Assembly: GCA_015680685.1 (NCBI GenBank)
Contig: MNCI01036208.1
Span: forward strand, 446,698-510,697
Length of the DNA: 64,000 nt
DNA from: Gnetum montanum
Lineage: Eukaryota; Streptophyta; Gnetopsida; Gnetales; Gnetaceae
Direction of reading: 5' to 3'
Numbering within the stretch: position 1 is the first letter of the stretch; each line of letters starts with the position of its first letter. The notes beneath the pieces are model-generated. The model had not been told where the DNA came from. It searched no databases and saw only the letters and a program-made list of their open reading frames with translations. Both the position numbers and the translations under genes were made by a program. Below, one piece after another: positions 10,535 to 21,438 of this stretch.

Positions 10535-11816
10535 GGCTTCAAGGTAGAGATAAAAGAGGGGGGGATAACATATCATCAACAACTGGGGTCTCATACATCA
10601 CACTTTGAAGGCTACTAGTTAGTACTTGGGCTCTCACTTGGAGACAATTTGAGTCTTGGGGAGAAGAGCATTTTGTAAAGAAGAAGTTGTGACGATTGCT
10701 TGCAAGATGGCTTGCTAGAATAAAGATTTCAGCCTCTTTGTCATGGTCCTGTGAGTTATGTATTTTATTTTTTGTTTTGTTTAAATTGTTTAGCTAGTGG
10801 TTTAGATAGTATCATCCTTGGCAAGTAATTTTTGGATTTTTAGATTGCTCTTATTGTTCTTGTTGCCCGATAGAAATTTCTATTAAAATTTTGCCATAGA
10901 AGCGCTTGTGTTTAAAAGCCTTGAGAGCATTTTAGTAGTAAATTTTGTTATTGGGTAACGTGTGGGAATTGCTATTGGGATTGTTGTAAGAGAGCCTCTG
11001 TTTGTAGTCATTCCGTTGAACAATTTAGTAGTCGAGAGGGTTCAGAAAATCTTTGGTATTTTGATGGGACCAGAATAGCTTCTTTTTATCTTTAAAGTGA
11101 ATTCTCATGGTATTTCAATCAGAAATTGTCAAGTATTTTAAAGGTTCTATTTGAATGCAATCATTGACATCTATTATCTAGTCAAAATGGAGTCTTGTAC
11201 GTGGTAGTTTACGCAGCAATTTTTGGTAGCATAGTAGGATTGTCTTGAAGATATTGCTTGTTTGAGCCTTGGAAGTTTGAACAATTCATAGATATTGAAT
11301 TTGGGATAGCTTTATTGCGAAGTTTTTACTCGTGTCATTTTACCTTGTTGAAATATTTGAGGTCTACACAAATCTGCTTTCTTTTCTTTTCTGCTTATTT
11401 CCATCGAATCTTGCTCTATTTCTAGTTTTCTTGTGGAACTATCTCTTTCTCTGGGGAAAATTAGGAGTAGATTGCGGAGTTGTGCTCAAATTTTTTTTGC
11501 AAAATTTTATTTGTTACAAGTAGGTATTATAAGGACCGCATAGAATAGGCAGTTGAACAAAATAGGAAATTTTCAAGAATTCACAATACTTGGCAAAGTT
11601 GGCTGAATCTCTTTAAAGTAAGTCATTTGTAGTTTACACGCAATGCAATCATTACATTTCTTACAACAGCACACCGCAATAGCACACACACATACTCACA
11701 TTAACTACTGAGTTTATTTGGAGGTATCTGGGCCTTGGTGTTGCCAGAGACCAGCAGGCACCTAAATCCTGTTCGAGGATACTCATTGGCGGTCGCGTCC
11801 CAAACGGTCGCCAACA

Positions 11817-12020
11817 CTAACGATGTGTAAGATCAAGGAGGGGGACCTCATCCTCTAGGCCATCTATGAGAATGTGGACAAATTATTAGCCAATTAGGAA
11901 GGGTCCTTCCTTGTCACCAGAGCCTATAGAAATGGAGCATTTAGAATAGCCAACATGGATGGAAATGAGCTAGCCAATATGGTTAATCATTCCTATTTGA
12001 AGCCATACTACATGTAGTTG
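11817..12020 (+). pseudogene. Tat integrase C-terminus (continuation after the solo LTR)
   Basis: Continues the pol reading of 7465-9037 in the same frame once the solo LTR and one TSD copy are ignored. It shows KIKEGDLIL near 11830 and NMDGNELANMVNHSYLKPYY at the end. This matches the GPF/Y-like C-terminal module of gypsy integrases, which binds DNA and precedes the pol stop. Three stops (all TAG) interrupt it. Confidence 0.85.
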
Positions 12021-12067
12021 ATAGATCATCAACAAGCAAGCCTACTTTCAATGGTTAGCTATGATCT

Positions 12068-12139
12068 TAAATTGGCAACACAGCTTGTCAAGGCCTTAAA
12101 TTGGTACCATGGCACACCACGAACTTAAGCTAGCAACAT
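12068..12139 (+). repeat. 29-30 bp repeats, second location
   Basis: Two to three degenerate units with AAATTGGCAACA, AAGGCCTTAAATTGG and CCATGGCACACCAC, clearly related to the units at 6906-6992. They begin 50 bp after the end of the Tat pol. Confidence 0.65.
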
Positions 12140-13850
12140 TGATAACTTGGATAGCTTGATTCTCATGTGGCCTCTATGGATTGTAACGTTATAATATGCA
12201 GTGATGTTTTTTATTCTTTGTCGGTGTCCCTTGGGTCAATCCTCTAGACACCAATGAAGAGGGACCATTGAAACACCACAAAATTTTGCATGTTACAGCT
12301 AATCTTCATCATGTAGCTTTTACCCCATGGAACTCAAGGAAAAATTTGATTGTAAAAGTGAAAATTGTAATCCACAATGGACTATTTTACATACTTTATA
12401 CTTTTGGGGTTGAAAAATGTCTAATAAGTTGTCAAAGCCTCATTCCCCAAGTGAAAAAAGTCACCTAGTNAGAATGCCAAAAAAGAAAATTTGATGGGTT
12501 TTATGGGGGCTAGACGTTTTTCTATGCTAAAAACACATGCACGGGGTAGATCTCACCTGCCTCTAGTGTGGAAGGGTGTGGGGTTTGAAACTTTCCCCCC
12601 TTCAACATGGAGACCAAAGGCACATTTTGGAAACTTTCCCCTCAAGCTAGAAAGTTTCCTCCCAACTTAGAAACTTTTCCCCTTGCCTAGAAAGTTTTCC
12701 CTAGCTTGGAAACCTTCCCTCCTGGTGTGGAAACTTTTCCCCTAGCTTGGAAAGTTTCCCCACCCTCCCCCCCTCAAGCATGGAAACCACAAAAAGAAAA
12801 CTTCACCAAGTTATGCAGTTCAACATTGACCAACCACTTCAAGAATCATGGTGGAGAGCTCAGCGTGGAAGATTCATCTTCAGCATGGAAGGGGTGTCTT
12901 AGTTACTATTTTTAGTAAATAGAATGGCCATGGGAGGAAGTACTTACTATGATTACTAACCCCCCAAAATTGAGCCTCTATTTTACCTAAATTTGGTAGC
13001 CAATTTGTAGAAAAATTACATCAAATTTGCAGCCATTTTGTAGCCTAATCATAGCCAATTTTCAACCCCATTCATGGCCCAAAGACCCTATAAAAGCCAA
13101 GCTCAATCACCATTGAAGGGTTGGATGTTTTTGACAGGTTTAACAACTTTGAGCAAAAGGGAGAGAAATTGGTTCCACATATTTTTTGACAAGAAATTCG
13201 CATACACACAACTCCATGCTTGGGGCATTTTCAGACTTAAGAGCTCTTGTAAGTTCCCATACTTGTAGTCTCTTGAACCTTAGCATGGAAGCATTGAGGC
13301 CTTGAGATTTGGTGAATTTTGGTGTTAACACTACACTTCTGGAACTCCAAACCTAGCTTGAAGCAACTTTTCATCCAAATATTCCACCTTTCTCACCTTC
13401 CAATAGTGACCAAATTAGCAGATCCAAGGTTGCAGTAGCAAGGGAAGGTTTGATAACATCACGAGTGGCTTAGCACCTAGATTGTGGAGTAGATCATCTC
13501 GACTTCAATGGGTTTTGAACTCTTACTCAAGTGAACCCCCTTTTTGCTCATCTAAGCACCATTTGTACACATTTCTCTAACTTATTCTTTATTCTTTTCT
13601 CAATAAAGTTTTAAGTTTTGAGTTTTGTGTTCACAAATAAAGCTATTATTTGTGCATTATTTGGATCTATTCAAATTTTCACGTTTTGCTTCTCCTAAGT
13701 CCCTAGTTGATCTACTGGATGGACTAGGGTGCCCCGAATCCCATTTTCATCGTGAGGGCCTTAGGGATTTGGGGTTGAGAAACTACTTGCATTGGGGATC
13801 CTTAGTTTCCTTCTTGTTCTAGCAATCGAGGTTTTTGGTTGTAATAGTTT
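12140..13850 (+). other. 3' untranslated region and probable 3' LTR of Tat element 1
   Basis: No coding sequence. It has a TATA box at 13089-13096 (CCCTATAAAAGCC) and AATAAA at 13602-13607, with the minisatellite at 12630 upstream. That would fit an LTR with repeats in U3, but I could not define the ends or find a matching 5' LTR. Several AGCATGGAA motifs (12785, 12860, 12888, 13280) echo the hairpin repeats at 5.6-6.6 kb. A single N is at 12470. Confidence 0.45.
12630..12765 (+). repeat. 20 bp minisatellite, about 7 units
   Basis: Units of 19-21 bp of the form GAAACTTTCCCCTAGCTTG are repeated head to tail, alternating GAAAC and GAAAG starts. Confidence 0.85.
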
Positions 13851-14182
13851 GTTTTCATTTGGTAATGATGGTTAGTAAACAAACTCCTATTAATTTCTAT
13901 TCTCATTATTTCTAATTATTTTTTGTTAAAGGGAAATGTTAAATTAATAAATTACTATTAACATAGAATGATGTTGATTTTATAAAAATTAATTGCATAA
14001 AGATGGTTAGCTTGAAATGACTTGAAATGTTTTCTTTATTTTCATAAAAAAATATTTTATAGCTAATGCACATCATAACTTTTGACATGACATTTTATCA
14101 CCTTAATTCTAAACACACTTGAACTTTTACAACAATTCTCTATTTCAAATGTATATGACACACGAGATACAACTTAGCAGCT
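13851..14182. other. AT-rich, nothing identified
   Basis: No ORF or repeat recognised. It lies just beyond the 3' end of the unknown minus-strand locus and may include its 3' flank. Confidence 0.4.
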
Positions 14183-14274
14183 TTATTTATATCCAACAAC
14201 TTCCTCCTCATCTTCTTCATTAATTTGCATTAAAGTAGGCTCTTCTATCAGTTTCTAGTTCTTCTTCCCAAGGT
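14183..14274 (-). pseudogene. Unknown multi-exon locus, terminal exon
   Basis: Minus strand. The acceptor TTTTTGATGTAG precedes 14274. The exon adds 2 nt to complete a codon split by the preceding intron, then reads an acidic tail (NEEDEEEVVGYK) to TAA at 14185-14183. TATAAATAAAG overlaps the stop and could serve as a polyadenylation signal. The 97 nt intron (14371-14275) keeps the frame. One TAG lies where a Gln codon would be expected. The protein family is unknown to me. Confidence 0.6.
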
Positions 14275-14371
14275 CTACATCAAAAATTCAATATGAATAT
14301 GCTTTTTTTATTTTATTTTATTCCATAAAATAGAATAAAACAAAATGATTTTTTAAAGTCCTAATGTGTAC

Positions 14372-15185
14372 CTTATGTTTCTGTATGCATTTCTAGTATT
14401 CTCTCTTCTATCTTCTTCAAACTTAGGTTGGCCATGTCTAATGTATCAAAGGCTAAGCTTAGAATCCTTGATAGAATATTAGCCCACTCTACTTCATAGG
14501 ATTTTAATTCCTCTGGAGTGATATCATCATCATTTCCTTCTACCATAGGTTCTTCTTGAGAGCCTCCTCCTTCTTCTTCTGGTGCAGTGATCACCACACT
14601 CTTTACAAAATCTTTAAACAATTCTTCTAGCTTTGTGTGCTTAGTAAATAGACTCCTTATTTTCTTGTCTATAGATAGGCTTTCATTTTATTTTAGGAAC
14701 TTGCAATACAGTTTTTTGTATCACTACTTATTTATTTGAATTTTCCTTCCAAAACTCTTCCATGCTGTTGTAGAATTCCTCAAGCTAGTCATGAAACAAG
14801 TCATGGCCAGGGTTGATCTCTTTCTTTCCATCAATACTCTTTGGAATTCCATAGCTTTATTCCTTTCAATTTAGTAAGTCTGGGAAGGGGGGTTATGTCT
14901 CACCATGTTTCTACCTCTTATTTTTCTCCTCTAACAGCTCTACCTAGCTGAACAACATCTATATTTGATGCTCATTTTCCTCTTTTTCTTTCCATGCTTA
15001 CTCTAAGGAGTCTAGGAAATGTATTAAATATTTGTTGGCCTTATCGATGATCAATACTCCCATATCCTTAGCATAATTTAGAGAAACACTTATTTTGTCT
15101 ATAATAACCTTCTTTGTTACTATGTTTACATTCACCTTTGGATTATGGAAGGTCACTTAATCCTTATTTAACTTAATTTTTATCT
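14372..15185 (-). pseudogene. Unknown multi-exon locus, penultimate coding region
   Basis: A minus-strand coding-like stretch whose start is approximate. Pieces such as KVNVNIVTKKVIIDK, YAKDMGVLIIDKANK and LEEKNKR are rich in Lys, Glu and Leu, as in coiled coils. A frameshift separates them from an 82-codon open part (14621-14373) with an acidic stretch EEEGGGSQEEP followed by SLKKIEERILEM. Premature stops are TAG or TAA at positions where CAG or CAA fits. It ends at donor GTACAC (14371). I see no known domain or membrane segment. Confidence 0.5.
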
Positions 15186-15269
15186 TTATGTCATAAAGAA
15201 GAGAACATTAAATTCTCTATCACTAACAATGAACATTATCTTATAGTAATAATGTTCTAATTTACTTAC

Positions 15270-15374
15270 CTTCTCCTCAAGAGATCAAGTTCAACCTCCT
15301 TTTCATATCCTCTGCAAAGCCTTTCAACATCATATGCTTATTGTTTACATAAGCCTAAATCTTCCTTTTTATCT
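15270..15374 (-). pseudogene. Unknown multi-exon locus, 105 nt internal exon
   Basis: Minus strand. The acceptor TTCTTCTCTTTTCCAG ends at 15375 and the donor AG|GTAAGT begins at 15269; both are textbook plant splice sites. The exon reads DKKEDLGLCKQ, one TAA, then AYDVERLCRGYEKEVELDLL in one frame. The intron on its 5' side is the one carrying retrotransposon copy B. Without B that intron would be about 85 nt. Its phase does not match the upstream exon perfectly, so an indel or another exon boundary is likely. Confidence 0.6.
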
Positions 15375-15459
15375 CTGGAAAAGAGAAGAAAATGGTTAAG
15401 TATTTTTGCATCTATAGAATTAACATATAATTGTTTAACATTACATCAATTACACTTAC

Positions 15460-16347
15460 TGATGAGTGGCTAGGTACCCCTATGCCCAACCATACGAATC
15501 ACGAGCATTCACGCGCGACTCGGTCGAAATCTATAGATTGTAAGCACTTAACATACACCAAACTTCTAACCAGTGAAACCTTGGGTTAGAATGGTCGTTT
15601 TCATCCTAATCTTACTTGTGAGGTTCTATCTACGATGGTTAAGTGAGACTAAGGCTAATGATTTTTATATCTTTTTTATTATCTTAATTATCTTGGAAAA
15701 TAAGGATAGAATATTAATTAATCTACAATTATCTTAATCTAAATCTTAACTAATCCTAACATAAGTATCTGGTCCCATCTTTCAAGCATGTTCGGAGCAT
15801 CTCCTAACAGTTCTGGGTTACCAAACGTTAAGCATCACCGGGCTTACCAAGTGTTTGGATTACATTCGAGATGGTCGTACTTATGGCCTTACGAACTACG
15901 AATGAACAATAGCGATTGAAATTATAATAACGAAAACATAAGTAATTAACAAGTAACTAATAAAGCATAACATATTAAACTATTAAATGCATAAAATAAC
16001 TAAGTCCAAATGCTGCAAGGATTACTTGAATAGTTTGTCGTTATTGCCGTCATGCCAATGGGCTCAGATACATCAACGCTCGAATAAAGAGCCGATCACT
16101 TTTCTTACACTTGCTATGGGTACTTGGAAAATATTCTATCTCTTGTAGGAACAAACTACAAGAGCTTTGCTACAACTACTCAAAAGGATGCCTAAATGAG
16201 GTGGAAGGCCCTCTTATTTATAGGCCGGGAAAGGTGGTTGCGTAAATGGGGCCACATCGACATAGGGAGGCTACGTCGACAGGCCCGCGTCGATGTGGCC
16301 ACGTATACGTGGCCTAGTCAACGCATTGACTTAATGACACTTCATCA
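15460..16347 (-). repeat. 3' LTR of copy B
   Basis: 888 bp, beginning TGATGAGTGG and ending ACACTTCATCA on the plus strand. It pairs with 27747-28644. The family block GGTACCCCTA...AACCATACGAAT is at its left end. The last 120 bp on the right (the U3 start on the minus strand) are GC-rich with CGTCGACA, CGTCGATG and GTATAC palindromic text. Confidence 0.95.
16215..16222 (-). promoter_or_regulatory. TATA box in 3' LTR of copy B
   Basis: TATAAATA on the minus strand, 125 bp from the LTR 5' end, at the same position as in the 5' LTR (28512-28519). Confidence 0.6.
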
Positions 16348-16358
16348 TACCCCCACGA
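16348..16358 (-). promoter_or_regulatory. Polypurine tract of copy B
   Basis: On the minus strand TCGTGGGGGTA directly abuts the 3' LTR. The same GTGGGGGTA or CATGGGGGTA sits at this place in copy D (56793), and a variant in copy C (53745). Confidence 0.7.
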
Positions 16359-16589
16359 CTGAACAAAAACTCATCCTCGAGTTACTTCACAATTTGGAAG
16401 GTATGGATTCTTATTTACAACACACATAATGTAAACACATACATGACACACACATGACACAACATGAATTTACCAAGAGGAAAAATTACAAAAATGGTAG
16501 TGTTCAGAGACAAAATTGAACACCTCGCTAGTCCTGGAGCCTCTACTATGTAGGATGATGCAAAAAATTACTGGAGAAGATCACACCAT

Positions 16590-19425
16590 CCCTAGGGGCT
16601 ACGATTTTGACGGACCTTCTGTAGCCTCTGTCCCATGCATTGGTGGCAGCATGGATGTTGGTAGCCCCACGTTAGCTGCAACTTCTGGAGGTAGCCAGAA
16701 AGCCTCCAAGAGAGCCCTCATTTTTTCTTCTTTGCTTTTGGGATCATTCACGGTCCAGGTAGCTTCTCCAATGTGTGCTGGAACTGGAACCTCCCAAGGG
16801 CATGGCAGTGCTGGAAGGAGTTCTTTTAAGTCGACAAACCAGGTTGCAAACTGCTTGCATTCAATGTTGAATGCTCAGATTGATGCCTGCAATTGCTGGT
16901 AGTCATTCATTCTTCAAGCCAGGTCCTCCGTGACTGTATGTTGTCCTTCAAAGCTTGGGTAGAGGACCTTGAGTTCTGCGTTTGTTGTTGCCAGCTTTTG
17001 TTTTGTTTCCTTGTGCACTTGGAACTCTCCCTCGTATAAGGAATACGAGGTGGCCACTTGCTTTTCTAACTCTGACCATGGTCTCTCAGCTGTGAGCATA
17101 GCCAGGTTTGCATATCAAAGGTTGGCCAACTCCATGTATTCTATCATTTTCTCAATTTGAAACTCCTTTAGATGGATTTCTGCTTTATTGTAGGCATTCA
17201 ATCCATCGAAGATAGATGGCCATATATCGCCTCCCTCTCGGAGTTGCTGGAGCACTTGGTTCATCTTGGCTTTAGCGACTTGGATGTGCTTCTTGTTTAC
17301 CTCCTTCTGCAATCCCACTTGGTCCCTGTAATGATTTTTAACTTTTTCAAACTTTAGGGCCTCATTTTTCCAAGCGGCAATTTTTATTGTAGACTTTTAT
17401 CACAATGCTCGAACCTCCTCCATTGACAGATTCCGATTTTTAGCTACTAACCTTCTTATGCCAGTGTTCACCTTAGGTAGCTCCTCCTGCTATTGGTGGA
17501 TAAAATGCTTCATGTGTTCATTCTTTGCATCAAAATTGCATAGGCGATGAAATTTTGCGGTTAGCTACATATTCTCTTGATGATCCATTGTCAAGTCCTT
17601 TTCTAAGTAATACGCTCAGGTGTTTGCTATGGACTTGTTGAGGATCATCATCTCTCACACATCCTCAACGACCTGTAGTTTAAGTTAAAGCTGTTGAAAA
17701 GCTTCATCTCTGGTGATTTCATGGTTGAGGATCGCTGGATTGGCAAGTTGGGCTCTTAATTGGACTAGCTTAGTTACCAAGCACTGACAAGTAGCTTGAG
17801 TAGCTTCTAGTTGCCCTTCCAAAACAATGCTCTTACCCCTTGCTGAGAGCAGCTCTGACTAGGTCATAGTAATATTGTTTGGAAGGTCGAAGACAATTGG
17901 AAGCGGATGCCTGATTCCCACCAATTGGTCCAACAGTTCTTCATGTTGGGCTGCATCAATCTTGCTATGTGAGGTTCTGGTAGACACCTGTACATCTTGT
18001 AGTCCATGAATTTTTGGTACAGGTGCTACTGGTGCATTGAGAACTGTAGCAATTATATTAGCAACCACTTCGACTACAAATTCTTGTCCTTGGTGCTGCA
18101 TCACCAGGACCATCGCCTCTTCACCATCTTCCAAGCGTACCAAGAAGGTAGCAGCATTCCCTGAGATTTTGGGGAATAATTGTTGGTTGCAGTTGATACA
18201 TCTCGAATGCTTGGATCTATTATGGTTGGAATTGGTGCTCGGGTAGCTAAGAATATCGACCCTACCCTTTCAAGCAAGCTGACTGATTGAGCCACTTGCT
18301 CCAGTTGGCTCATGGTAGGGCGATAGACCAAAGTGTCTTCTCCTCTACTAGTCTTGCTGGACTGCTCTTGTTGGCTCGAGAGCATTTCCCGGATCTCGTA
18401 GATGTATTCTCCCATCTTTTGCAAGCCTAGCTGCATTGTTTGTGCAAGTGGTTGCTACTCTTCCTATGTCTGTGTGGTGGTAGGCATTTTATCTTTCATC
18501 ATTTCTTGCCACGAGGCAATTGGGGGGTGCCGGATGATATCGTTAGAGTATCGTGCTATCCCTGCCCATTTGCATAACTTTCAGATTAGGCAAGGAAAGG
18601 GGAGAGCTCATTTTCCACGTTCATTCTTAGCGAACCTTTTTTCAATCTCCAGAAACAATAGTTGTGGAAGACTCATGGGAAATTTCCCACTCAAGGAGGC
18701 ACACGCACGAGTAGAAAAGGCTGTGATTTTTCTGGGTCTTACCATTGGATTCAAATGGTAAGATGCTATCTTGGAGTATACTCTCTCTGCCATGGTCAAG
18801 GAGCCGAATTCCTTGCACTCAACCCTATAGCACCATTTGATCCATTACATCTTTACCTCTGGATCGGCTTGCTTTGAAATTTCTACCACATCTGCCCCAG
18901 TTTCAGGCAACCTTAGAGCTTGCGCTATTACTACTGAAGAGTAAGAGACATAAATGTCTTTGATTCTTACTCTAGAACCTTGTTTCTAATTTGACCAGAA
19001 GAGATAAGTTTCTCCTAAGTACCACTCACCACTAGTTGTGATGATTGGCCACATCAGAGAGTTTTGGAATTGGAGTCTCATGTCTTCTAGTGCGTGCTCG
19101 AGGAATGGTCCAAAATTTAGCTCTTAGAGGACTGTCCGTTGCACTTGCGTGGTGTGATAGCATCAAGGCAAGCTTGGGTCAAGGTGACCTCAAGACATGG
19201 TGCTATCCTAGGAGTATCATCCCCTAGCGATTACTCGTCGGGAATCTTCTCTTTGGGAATCTGGTGAATAGATTCCACGTTAGGTATTTTGCGGAAGGTC
19301 CTAGTTGCATGAGAACCCTCCATATACTCTAACGGTTGCACACCTCGTCCCCTTCCCGTGCATGGATGCTTGTCCCTTGGTTGAGATGGTCCTTCGTCCC
19401 TTGGGTGCCTCGGTTTGGATGCCAT
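16590..19425 (-). pseudogene. Athila-like 3' ORF: long coiled-coil protein (copy B)
   Basis: Reads from ATG at 19425 (MASKPRHPRDEGPSQPRD) towards about 16590, near 900 codons, downstream of pol where Athila elements carry an env-like gene. The N-terminus is basic and Pro-rich. The middle and C-terminal parts (18440-16900) are a long Lys/Glu/Leu/Gln-rich probable coiled coil. Strong blocks include LQKEVNKKHIQVAKAKMNQV (about 17310) and DGLNAYNKAEI. Copy C encodes LQKEVNKKHIQLAKAKANEA at the matching place (54720). I see no signal peptide or transmembrane segment, so envelope function is not supported. Several stops and frameshifts show this copy is dead. A splice acceptor abuts the ATG. Confidence 0.75.
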
Positions 19426-19647
19426 CTGCAATCAAACATAACCGTCTATTAGACTGTTCATAAGTAGTTTAAGATGGTACATATATACTTTCTTAGTTTG
19501 ACCAAGTTATGTTAATGGCATAGGCACACCGTTAAGTCTCCCAGAGCATTAAGTTAGGGGTTAGGATCAAAGTTTTCATAATTAACAAACTAATTAATTA
19601 ATTAATTAATTACACAAAGGCACCATCCCCCACGACTGAGAGCATAC
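19426..19647 (-). other. Candidate intron before the 3' ORF (copy B)
   Basis: On the minus strand, donor CCAAAG|GTATGC at 19647 and acceptor TTTGATTGCAG at 19426 lie immediately before the ATG. The 222 nt between contains an (ATTA)n run. Copy C has the same arrangement (donor CCAAAG|GTAAGC at 63982). Use of these sites for a subgenomic mRNA is inference, but Athila-related env-like genes are known to be expressed from spliced RNA. Confidence 0.5.
19587..19612. repeat. (ATTA)n microsatellite
   Basis: Runs of ATTA inside the candidate intron. A longer version lies in the equivalent place in copy C (63804-63836). Confidence 0.8.
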
Positions 19648-19653
19648 CTTTGG

Positions 19654-21338
19654 TTGCGTAAAAAGAGGCAAGGATAAGATGATGTGGACACATGATGGAA
19701 TGTAGATGCGTTGGGAATGGTTAGGTAGAAAAATGGCAAAAAATCCCCTCAATTTGGACTCCAAATGATGAAAAATGGTAAAGTACGACAGGGTATATAT
19801 AGGGATTGGGTGCTGCGTCGACGGGGTCGCGTATGCGTATACACGGCTCCTTATACGTAGCACTGTTCACCCATGGACCAGTGTTGACCAATCCAAAAAA
19901 CACCTGAAATGATGAATTTGAAAATCGAAATTGAGATGGTTGAAGCATGGGAAAGACCCAATTATGGATGAGGACATGAGGAAGGGAATGGAGCACGAAA
20001 AGGAGACAAAATTGGAGAACGGGACGCAAAAAGAACTCCATGAGGATGAAATCGAATGATGGGGCATCAAAAACAATCAACCAAGAAATCCAAAGGATGG
20101 AAGGCTTAACAGGTGGAATCGAGAGTATGTAGGTGGGTCCTCCCCATAGCAGGTAATAGCCTTTGTAGCCTCTGCATACCCTCAACACCAGGGTCCATGG
20201 GCCCAAGTGCCAAGAATTGGTGTTGACCAGTGAAGACTCCAAACCAAAAGAACCCTCCAAGGCATGAGACACCTACAGAAAACATGATGAATACAAAAAA
20301 TATAAAAAGGGTAGTGAGGTGAGTGCGGATAGAAGCGGGAATAGAGGGGGAGGAGAGAATGAAAATTCCAAGTGTCGGTCACATGAAACCTCATGTGTGA
20401 GTGTGGTTAAGTGACCCGGTAGAACCTTCTTGAGGTCAGACCCAAAACCATCCGCAGTCAATGACATCGTAGCAATAAACAAAGTCCCAAACATCCCCCA
20501 AGGAAACTAGAATGACCCCACAGAGAACCACCACTCCAGGAAATGTGAAAAGAAGGAAGTGAAATGGGACAAAGTTAGAGGAGACCAAGGAAGTCCCATA
20601 ACTAGTGCATGTGGCCTATGAGAGGCGGTCTAATGAGTGTGCTTTGAATTCCCCCGTGATTCATATTTCTTTTCTTTTGTTTGGGGGAACCATACCATGC
20701 AAAGACCCATGTGTGTTTGCATGCATCCAACGAAGGGGTGTGCTTTGAATCCTCATTTTATTTGTTTATTTTGTTTTGTTTTTTTTTCTTTTTTTAATTT
20801 TTTCAATGAGGACCATACCATGCAAGGTTGGACTTCCCAAAAACTTCTGTGGAGAGAGACTTGGAGTGGGAGGAAATCCAGAAGGACACACCAGCAACTC
20901 GGGGAACAGAATAGAACAACGAATAAAGCATTCCCCTTGAAGTCACACCTGATTCAAACCATTGGGTCATCCCTCATTCGAGGAACTACACAAGTCACAT
21001 ATTGATTAAAATGTTTTTAAGTGAAGAGGTTGCATGTTCACGACAAAAGGAAAACCATGAAATGATGAATGGGTGAATGAATTAGACTCACTGTCGAGTT
21101 TATGAAATGAAAACGAACGTAAAATCCAAGGACAACCATGCAATGGCGAGAGCCAGATAACGAGAAAGATGATTACAGTACCCATCATAACGAAAATTAA
21201 CCATGCCAAACACGTGAAGATAATACGACGATGTCCAAGCCATTACACAAAGAAATTTACAAGTACAAAAATGAGAAATAATCAAAGAAAAGGAAAATAT
21301 GTTCAAATAATGTGCAAATGTACAAATGATGGTGAAAG
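19654..21338 (-). other. Spacer between pol and the 3' ORF of copy B
   Basis: About 1.7 kb without a supportable coding frame. Chance ORFs on both strands overlap each other. It includes a 101 bp tandem duplication: GTGTGCTTTGAA begins at 20637 and again at 20738, each followed by an ACCATACCATGCAA motif. Copy D retains a single, related version near 58070. Confidence 0.65.
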
Positions 21339-21405
21339 AAAAAAAAGTGTAAAATGAAAAAGTGTAAAACAAAAAAGTGTAAAACAAAAAAGTTTAAAAC
21401 AAAAA
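21339..21405. repeat. 15-16 bp tandem repeat, four units
   Basis: Four head-to-tail units of the form AAAAAGTGTAAAACA just after the pol end. Copy D has a related A-rich tract at 58621-58690, at its internal deletion junction. Confidence 0.8.
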
Positions 21406-21438
21406 ATGAGAAAATGGGGAGGGGTGTAGGGAGATGGA

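Larger units (their letters stand above)
9038..11816 (+). mobile_element. 2.8 kb solo LTR inserted in the Tat integrase
   Basis: The insert begins TGTTGAC and ends GCCAACA, so it has TG...CA ends with a 5 bp inverted repeat (TGTTG/CAACA). It is flanked by perfect 5 bp duplications CTAAC (9033-9037 and 11817-11821). Removing the insert and one CTAAC rejoins the integrase reading frame. I found no second copy of either end inside, no PBS and no pol, so the simplest reading is one very long LTR. A TATA box at 10527 followed 190 bp later by AATAAA at 10719 fits a U3-R arrangement. The U3 part is unusually GC-rich and contains gene-like sequence (see 9548 and 10060). Confidence 0.8.

Noticed and set aside
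5071-13850. Paired LTRs for Tat element 1 (TGTCATGACCC at 5071 and TGTAACGTTAT at about 12181 as starts)
   Set aside because: Repeats of the same type occur on both sides and a TATA box and AATAAA are present on the right, but repeat order differs and I found neither a matching end nor a TSD.
16516-16902. 128-codon plus-strand ORF
   Set aside because: It is antisense to the conserved C-terminal part of the coiled-coil ORF, which matches copy C on the minus strand.
18402-18761. 119-codon plus-strand ORF
   Set aside because: Antisense shadow of the 3' ORF. No similarity on the plus strand is kept in copy C.
19721-20494. Long overlapping minus-strand ORFs (up to 183 codons) in the post-pol spacer of copy B
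   Set aside because: Several frames are open at once, the composition is not protein-like and the homologous spacer of copy D does not keep them open.
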